From NCBI RefSeq assembly GCF_000816305.1, contig NZ_CP007773.1, positions 1,364,001-1,428,000 of the forward strand: a stretch of 64,000 bases of DNA, read 5' to 3'. Positions 59,029 to 64,000 of this stretch are shown here, piece after piece (the first letter of the stretch is position 1; every line of letters begins with the position of its first letter). Source of the DNA: Campylobacter subantarcticus LMG 24377. Lineage in GTDB: Bacteria; Campylobacterota; Campylobacteria; Campylobacterales; Campylobacteraceae. The translations under genes and the position numbers were made by a program. The notes under the pieces are model-generated. The model was not told the DNA's origin. It ran no database searches and saw only the letters and a program-made list of their open reading frames with translations.

Positions 59029-59261
59029 TTTAATAATTTAATCTAAAAATATCAAGGATTTAATATGGAAAAATTACTTAATTTTTTATCAGCTCATTTA
59101 GATAGCAAAAAAGCAAATTTTTTATTAAATTCACTCAAAACCAATCAAGATTATTTTTTTCAAAAATTTATCCTAGATAATATAAATTATATTACAGCTT
59201 GGCTTAATAGTGACGATTTTAAACAATATGAAAATAAGACTTATCCACCATTAGTAAATCC

Positions 59262-59268
59262 AAAAAAA
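59262..59268 (+). repeat. A7 tract with the disabling frameshift in cipA
   Basis: One base fewer (A6) continues the frame as NPKNIDIEPSDY and joins the two halves of cipA. It may be a fixed mutation, a slippage-prone on/off run, or a sequencing error. Confidence 0.75.
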
Positions 59269-59882
59269 TATCGATATAGAACCTAGTGATTATTGTGCAG
59301 AACTTGCTTGGAAACTAAACATACCTCTAGAAAATGCTAAATTTATCTATATTTCCCCTCATGGTGTTGGTGCTGCTGCTTTTTTAACACTACTCAATGA
59401 AGCATGCAATGTTTATTGCTCTGCTTCTTGGATATCTCCAAACAACGGATATTACAGATATAATTTAAATTTTAAATCACTTCTTCAATACTCTCAAACA
59501 GCTATTAATATATCCGAGACAAATATTTTAGATTTGGATAAATATTTAAATTTAATTAGTTGTGATATACCTATACTAATTCAAACACGAGATCCCATAT
59601 CCTTATTAAAACATTCATATGGAAGAGATTGGAGTAAAGTTCAAAGAAACTATAATCAAAATTTTAACTTAAATTTTAACTACCAAGAATATATTAATTT
59701 TTTAAAACCAAACAAAACTTACATGAAAGATGATTTTGAAAATTTATTAGAAAATACTTTTATAATGCATACTCTACTTAATAAAATTAACACAAACAAT
59801 ATTACTTATATAGATATGTGTGATTTAAACGAAAAAAAAGCTTATAATACTTTTATTAGCTTGGCAGATAAATTTGATTTTA

Positions 59883-59891
59883 CCCCCCCCC
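59883..59891 (+). repeat. C9 phase-variation tract in cipA
   Basis: Nine C bases encode the Thr-Pro-Pro-His segment (ACC CCC CCC CAT). The downstream half of cipA stays open through it. Loss or gain would truncate the protein at about residue 275. Confidence 0.88.
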
Positions 59892-60350
59892 ATAATGATG
59901 AAAATCTTTTTAAAAGAAAAGAATTTAGAGGTTATATAAGATATTTATTTCCTTTAATTTTTCAAGTAGATTGTGAAATAAAATTAATTATTAATAGATA
60001 TCATATAAGCAACGAACAAATAAATATTTTTTCCTACATTAGCAATAATGATCTTAAAAATAACATTGGTATTTATATAGATAAAAATAAAATATCTAAA
60101 TTTTTAAATCATAAAAATTATGCAAGAATCAAACAATACTTATCCAATTTTTTAGACGCAATCAAAGAAATTGTTGACTACACAGAAACAAATCTTATGA
60201 AAGAAGATGAAGTATTAGACTATCTCAAGAAAAACAAAACAGCAAGATTGAAACTCAAAGATATATTAGATAAAGAACTGATACATATTAAAAATTTCCG
60301 CCCTGATATTGTAAAATCATGGAAGTATTATCAAGAGTTTGAAAAATTCT

Positions 60351-62195
60351 TTAGCTAAAATCAACCGGATCTATATCGCAAGTAATATTTTTAAAATTTA
60401 AGGCAAAATGCTCAAATTTTACAAGCTCTTGATGAGTATTAGCACGCAATAATACATAAAAACGCCATTTCTTATTTAGCATTTCAATGCCACAAGCACC
60501 ATGGCCTACTAATTGCACTTGTTTTAATTCTTGAACTTTATTAGCTATAAATTCACACAAATTTAAAGCTTTGTTTTTATCCTCATCTTCAATAATTAGC
60601 CTTAAAAGTCTTTTAAATGGAGGGTAAAGTTCATTTCTAGCATTTAATTCATCTTTTAAAAAGCTATCATAATCTTGTATATATTTTTCAAAAAAAGATC
60701 TATTCTTAGTTTGTAAAAGCACCCTACCCTCGCCCTTTCGACCTGCACGACCTGCTACTTGCATAGCAAGAGCCAAAGTCTCTTCCAAAGCTTTAAAATT
60801 AGGTCTAAATAAATACTCATCAAGACCCAAAATCACACTCAAATCCACATTATGATAATCATGTCCTTTAGCAAGCATGGAAGTACCTACTAAAATATCA
60901 ATTTTTTCTTGATTAAAATCTTTTAAAATCATATCAAGCTTTTTTACACTGCTAACCTCATCACTATCAAATCTTTTTATGATAGGATTAAACTCAGCTA
61001 ATTCTTTTTCTAAAAGCTCACAAAGCTCTGCTGTACCCATTTTTTTAGCTTCAAGCATAACTCCATTGCAAGTTGGGCAGGTTTGATCGATTTCTTTAGT
61101 GAAATTACAATAGTGGCATTTTAATGCATTTTTATTTTTATGTAAACTCAAAGCAATAGAGCAAAAAGGACATTTAATGGTATTAGCACATTCTTTACAT
61201 AAAATTTGTCTAAAATTTGCCCTTGTAGGTAAAAATACCACGGCTTGCTTTTTATTTCTTAAGCTAATTTTTAATTCTAAAAGCAATTTTGATGAAACAC
61301 TAAGCTCACTCTCATCGTATAAAAACTGCTTTTTGCTTTCAAAGAAAGTTCCTTTAAGTCTAAAACAAGGATGTTTATAAAAACTCACAATACTTGGAGT
61401 AGCAGAACCCAAAAGAACTTTTATATGCATTTTTTTTGCTATAAATAAAGCCAAATCTCTTGCATTGATTTTTGGATTATTAGAAGCTTTATAAGAATTA
61501 TCATGCTCTTCATCAATAATAATCAAACCCAAATTCTTAAAAGGCAAAAACAAAGCCGACCTAGCTCCCACCACTAAAAGAGCTTTTGAATTTGCCAAAT
61601 CTTGCAAACATTCTTGCTTTTTTTTCTTAGTAATTTTAGAATGCCACAAGAAAAAATGCTCACCAAAATACACTTTTAATCTTTTTTGCATTTGCGGAGT
61701 TAGAGCGATTTCTGGCATTAAAAGCAAAACTTGCTTTCCTTGCTCTAGATGCTCTTTTATCAAGCTAATATAAATTTCAGTTTTACCACTTCCTGTATCA
61801 CCAAATAGCAAACTAGTTTGTTTGGTTTTTATAAATTCCAAAGCCTCTTGCTGGTTTTTACTTAAACTAGGTGCTTTTTCTATATGAATTTTTTCATTTT
61901 TATACTCTTTAATGCTTTCAAACATGCCCAAAACAAAAGCTATTTTACTAGCATAATAATAAGCAATAAACTGAGCAAGTTCATATTGGTATTGTGTTAG
62001 CTTAAAACCTGTTTTTTCTTTTATAGCTTGGGTTTTAAAATCAGGCTTTGAACATTTTTGTAAGATTATAGCTTTGAGATTTTTTTTCCTTGCAAGATCA
62101 ACTACCACCTCATCTAAAATTTCAAATTCTTCCTCACTTTCATAAGTTAAGATATCTAAATAATATCCTTTAATAGCAAGTTGATAAAAATTCAA
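60351..62195 (-). CDS. priA: primosomal replication helicase PriA
   Basis: This 614-residue superfamily 2 helicase restarts stalled forks. Motifs: Walker A LLFGDTGSGKTEIYIS, LLLMPEIALTPQM, DEEHDNSYKAS (Walker B), VLLGSATPS, and the PriA zinc-binding insertion (CKECANTIKCPFC, LKCHYC, CPTC; about 325-370). Motif VI is MQVAGRAGRKGEG. It is shorter than E. coli PriA because the N-terminal DNA-binding region is reduced, as is normal in Campylobacter. It overlaps cipA (8 bases) and the pseudopilin (4 bases). Confidence 0.96.
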   Translation of the reverse strand: MNFYQLAIKGYYLDILTYESEEEFEILDEVVVDLARKKNLKAIILQKCSKPDFKTQAIKEKTGFKLTQYQYELAQFIAYYYASKIAFVLGMFESIKEYKNEKIHIEKAPSLSKNQQEALEFIKTKQTSLLFGDTGSGKTEIYISLIKEHLEQGKQVLLLMPEIALTPQMQKRLKVYFGEHFFLWHSKITKKKKQECLQDLANSKALLVVGARSALFLPFKNLGLIIIDEEHDNSYKASNNPKINARDLALFIAKKMHIKVLLGSATPSIVSFYKHPCFRLKGTFFESKKQFLYDESELSVSSKLLLELKISLRNKKQAVVFLPTRANFRQILCKECANTIKCPFCSIALSLHKNKNALKCHYCNFTKEIDQTCPTCNGVMLEAKKMGTAELCELLEKELAEFNPIIKRFDSDEVSSVKKLDMILKDFNQEKIDILVGTSMLAKGHDYHNVDLSVILGLDEYLFRPNFKALEETLALAMQVAGRAGRKGEGRVLLQTKNRSFFEKYIQDYDSFLKDELNARNELYPPFKRLLRLIIEDEDKNKALNLCEFIANKVQELKQVQLVGHGACGIEMLNKKWRFYVLLRANTHQELVKFEHFALNFKNITCDIDPVDFS

Positions 62196-62662
62196 AGCCC
62201 ATAATCCTTACAATTTAAACTCACACATTCTAAAAAAACTTTTTCACTATTATAAGAAAAATCTATGTAATTTTTAGTATTTATGAAAAATCTATATTGA
62301 GTGTTTGCTATTTTCATCCACGATTTTTTAGATGAAATGATTGGTTTTTCTAAAACGCTATAAGTGCATTGTTTTATATTTTTATGATTTTGAGAATTAG
62401 AACATATAAATAATTTTTGATTTTCACTATTTATCAAAGCTTCATCTAAAATAGCCGGAAAATCCTTACTTTCTTTAAATAAAAACTGATTTCTAAGTAA
62501 GGATAAAGAAGCATTAATAAGCTCTACCTCACTTTTTACCTGAATGAGTTTAGCATCATTTTTTCCAAAAGAAAAATACGGATAGGCAATTGCGCTAAGA
62601 ATAGCAATAATCATCATACAAAAAACAAGCTCTATCAAAGTAAAAGCTTTTTTTGTTTGCAT
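62192..62662 (-). CDS. type II/IV pseudopilin-like protein
   Basis: This 156-residue protein has the prepilin leader KKAFTLIELVFCMMIIAILSA: a short basic leader, then Phe at +1 and Glu at +5 of the processed helix. The C-terminal domain has CSNSQNHKNIKQC and CVSLNC, two Cys pairs. In Campylobacter, pseudopilins belong to the cts competence/type II secretion machinery; it is encoded between priA and two small proteins. Its start overlaps nothing upstream but is separated from the ZapA-like gene by 0 bases. Confidence 0.8.
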   Translation of the reverse strand: MQTKKAFTLIELVFCMMIIAILSAIAYPYFSFGKNDAKLIQVKSEVELINASLSLLRNQFLFKESKDFPAILDEALINSENQKLFICSNSQNHKNIKQCTYSVLEKPIISSKKSWMKIANTQYRFFINTKNYIDFSYNSEKVFLECVSLNCKDYGL

Positions 62663-62902
62663 TTATTTTATTTCTTCATCGATAGTATTGATAAGTTTAT
62701 TGAGTTCTTTTTTTAAAATATAGTTTTCGTAGCTAAGTTTTACAAAAGCATTAATGAAATTTGCAAGTTCTATCTTGCCTGTGCCTCCTGAAATTAGAGC
62801 AATTTCATCTTCAAGATGGTTTGCAAATTCATTACTACAAGTTACAACAAAGTCTTTTGCATAGACATTGATTGTAACTTTTCTTTGATTATTGTTTGCC
62901 AA
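62663..62902 (-). CDS. ZapA-like small protein (tentative)
   Basis: This 79-residue protein reads KVTINVYAKDFVVTCSNEFANHL, followed by an amphipathic helix (FVKLSYENYILKKELNKLIN). ZapA proteins have an N-terminal strand pair of similar shape and a C-terminal coiled coil that bundles FtsZ. The match is by shape only. It overlaps the coiled-coil gene upstream by 14 bases and is 0 bases from the pseudopilin start. The same small gene occurs near uvrB in C. jejuni. Could also be an uncharacterised family. Confidence 0.6.
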   Translation of the reverse strand: MANNNQRKVTINVYAKDFVVTCSNEFANHLEDEIALISGGTGKIELANFINAFVKLSYENYILKKELNKLINTIDEEIK

Positions 62903-63122
62903 GAACAGCCTCTATTTTCTTGATCACATCTTCACTTTCAATATTTTTATTTTTAAGTTCTTCTTCTAAGCGTGCGATTTGGTTGTTTTTAGCTTCATTT
63001 TGTGCTTTTACACTTACCAATTCATTTCTTAAATTTTCATTGATTTCGCATACTTCATTGTATTTTGCCAAAAGTTCGTTTACTTTATCTGTCATCGTGT
63101 TGATTATTCTTTCATCATACAT
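62889..63122 (-). CDS. small coiled-coil protein (ZapB-like shape)
   Basis: This 77-residue, Glu/Lys/Asn-rich protein is almost entirely helical, with heptads from about residue 10 to 70 (VNELLAKYNEVCEINENLRN, NQIARLEEELKNKN). No membrane segment or motif. It overlaps the ZapA-like gene by 14 bases, so the two are co-translated. GGCAAGAAAAT precedes the ATG. A ZapB-like role is only a shape-based idea. Confidence 0.6.
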   Translation of the reverse strand: MYDERIINTMTDKVNELLAKYNEVCEINENLRNELVSVKAQNEAKNNQIARLEEELKNKNIESEDVIKKIEAVLGKQ

Positions 63123-63276
63123 ATTTTCTTGCCTTTATTGATTTTATATTTAGAGTATTTTAAATATATAATTGTAACAAAAAAAAATTTAATTTTACAC
63201 AGCTTTTTGTTTTAAAATTTAAATTTTTAGAAAAAATTTTGTGTAAAATTAGTAAAAATACAAGTTAGGAAAAATT

Positions 63277-64000
63277 ATGTTTGAACTTACTAGCGACTTT
63301 AGTCCAAGTCCTGATCAAAAACAAGCCATTGATGGTTTGGTAAAAAGCATTAAAGCAGGCAATAAATACCAAACCTTGCTAGGTGTTACAGGTAGTGGAA
63401 AAACTTTCACTATGGCAAATATCATTAAAAACTTAAACATGCCTACTCTTATCATGAGTCACAATAAAAGCTTATGCGCGCAACTTTATAGTGAATTTAA
63501 AGGCTTTTTTGCAAATAATCATGTGGAGTATTTTATAAGCTATTATGATTATTATCAACCCGAGGCTTATATTCCAAGAACCGATGTTTTTATAGAAAAA
63601 GACAGCTCTACTAATGAAGACTTAGAAAGATTAAGACTAAGCGCAAGTGCTTCGCTTTTAAGTTATGATGATGTTATTTGCATAGCTAGTGTTTCAGCAA
63701 ATTATGGTTTGGGAAATCCAAGTGAGTATGTGGGTATGGTTTTGATTTTAGAGCTTAATATGCAAATTTCACAAAAAGAACTTTTAAAAAAACTTGTAGA
63801 TATGGGTTATAAACGCAATGATAACTTCTTTGATAGAGCTGATTTTAGAGTAAATGGAGATATAGTAGATATATATCCAGCTTATTATGAGGATGAAGCT
63901 ATTAGACTTGAATTTTTTGGCGATGAACTTGAGGCGATGTATCATTATAATGTTTTAGAAAATAAAAAAGGTAAAGACTTAAAAAAATTTATACTTTATC
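63277..64000 (+). CDS. uvrB: excinuclease ABC subunit B (C-terminus cut by window edge)
   Basis: About 241 N-terminal residues are visible. The product starts [20 protein letters not shown] and has Walker [36 protein letters not shown], and the UvrB beta-hairpin [15 protein letters not shown] with [17 protein letters not shown]. UvrB verifies damage in nucleotide-excision repair with UvrA and UvrC. AGGAAAA precedes the ATG at 63277; a TAAAAT hexamer at 63243 could be its -10. The 155-base gap is divergent with the coiled-coil gene. Confidence 0.97.
   Translation, partial: MFELTSDFSPSPDQKQAIDGLVKSIKAGNKYQTLLGVTGSGKTFTMANIIKNLNMPTLIMSHNKSLCAQLYSEFKGFFANNHVEYFISYYDYYQPEAYIPRTDVFIEKDSSTNEDLERLRLSASASLLSYDDVICIASVSANYGLGNPSEYVGMVLILELNMQISQKELLKKLVDMGYKRNDNFFDRADFRVNGDIVDIYPAYYEDEAIRLEFFGDELEAMYHYNVLENKKGKDLKKFILY

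Larger units (their letters stand above)
59065..60358 (+). pseudogene. cipA: cipA-like invasion/surface protein, frameshifted (phase-variable)
   Basis: The gene is read in two frames. The first gives 73 residues ending KKYRYRT at 59286; the second is open from about 59260 and runs through NIDIEPSDYCAELAWKLNIP to 60358. Removing one A from A7 at 59262-59268 (or adding two) joins them into about 430 residues. A C9 tract at 59883-59891 is in frame (FDFTPPHND). Motifs include FIYISPHGVGAAAFLTLL and LIQTRDPISLLKHSYG; the RDP-S element recalls sulfotransferases, but this is weak. C. jejuni cipA lies between ispG and priA, as here. It overlaps priA's end by 8 bases. Confidence 0.82.

Noticed and set aside
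59534-60358. A separate shorter gene starting at MDKYLNLIS
   Set aside because: The same frame is open and protein-like from about 59260 (NIDIEPSDY...), so this is the 3' part of one frameshifted cipA rather than an independent gene.
1-64000. CRISPR array, tRNA, rRNA, insertion sequence or prophage
   Set aside because: No regularly spaced repeats, CCA-ended cloverleaf, rRNA motif, transposase or phage structural gene was seen on reading the gaps and frames.

Overview
The window is a densely coded, AT-rich chromosomal segment of a thermotolerant Campylobacter. Gene content and order match Campylobacter blocks: flgQ-flgP-gyrA-ctsW-mapA; a thi/dapE/lysE/sir2/mutS2/murC/guaB/gatA/ileS run; the FTR1-P19 iron locus; and rsmH-ppiD-ftsA-ftsZ-ispG-cipA-priA-uvrB. 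GyrA residue 86 is Val instead of the Thr of C. jejuni. As I recall, this is typical of the naturally nalidixic-acid-resistant C. lari group, so I infer a C. lari-group species. No rRNA, tRNA, CRISPR array, IS element or prophage was seen.

Layout. 1-5530 (minus): a LolC/E-like permease (cut by the window edge), the flagellar basal-disk genes flgQ and flgP behind a sigma54-type promoter, gyrA, the competence gene ctsW and the lipoprotein mapA. 5727-7088 (plus): a DASS-type anion symporter, closed by a bidirectional terminator. 7093-14833 (minus): tenI-thiH-thiG-thiF-thiS, a DUF262/DUF1524 defence-type gene inserted directly upstream of thiS, then dapE, a LysE exporter and a sirtuin. 14925-16833 (plus): a phase-variable polysaccharide deacetylase with an overlapping acyltransferase-like gene. 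16828-29399 (minus): mutS2, murC, a phase-OFF sulfatase-family membrane protein, a degenerate nitrilase, xseB, guaB, gatA, a 35-residue membrane protein and ileS. 29500-30591 (plus): a CinA-like protein. 30606-38909 (minus): a three-gene surface-protein cluster made of a poly-G-controlled passenger-like protein, a TpsA exoprotein and its TpsB transporter. 39108-47181 (minus): the iron-uptake operon (FTR1, P19, membrane Fe-S protein, two FtsX permeases, an ABC ATPase and two thioredoxin-like lipoproteins) behind a Fur box. 47557-49406 (minus): a class IV aminotransferase and a GT90 glycosyltransferase. 49530-57936: a division cluster with an FtsL-like protein, rsmH, a class II aldolase-fold pseudoenzyme, ppiD, ftsA and ftsZ, followed by a nicotinate phosphoribosyltransferase. 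57933-64000: ispG, a frameshifted phase-variable cipA, priA, a pseudopilin, two small coiled-coil/ZapA-like proteins and the start of uvrB.

The conserved backbone carries variable cargo at a few points. Four of these cargo genes contain a G or C mononucleotide tract of 9-10 bases (15272, 22469, 38869, 59883), so surface or envelope traits appear to be controlled by slipped-strand mispairing. In this sequence the deacetylase and the passenger protein read ON, the sulfatase reads OFF, and cipA is in frame at its C tract but broken at an A7 run. The most unusual unit is the phase-variable passenger-TpsA-TpsB cluster; the DUF262 gene inside the thi operon comes next.
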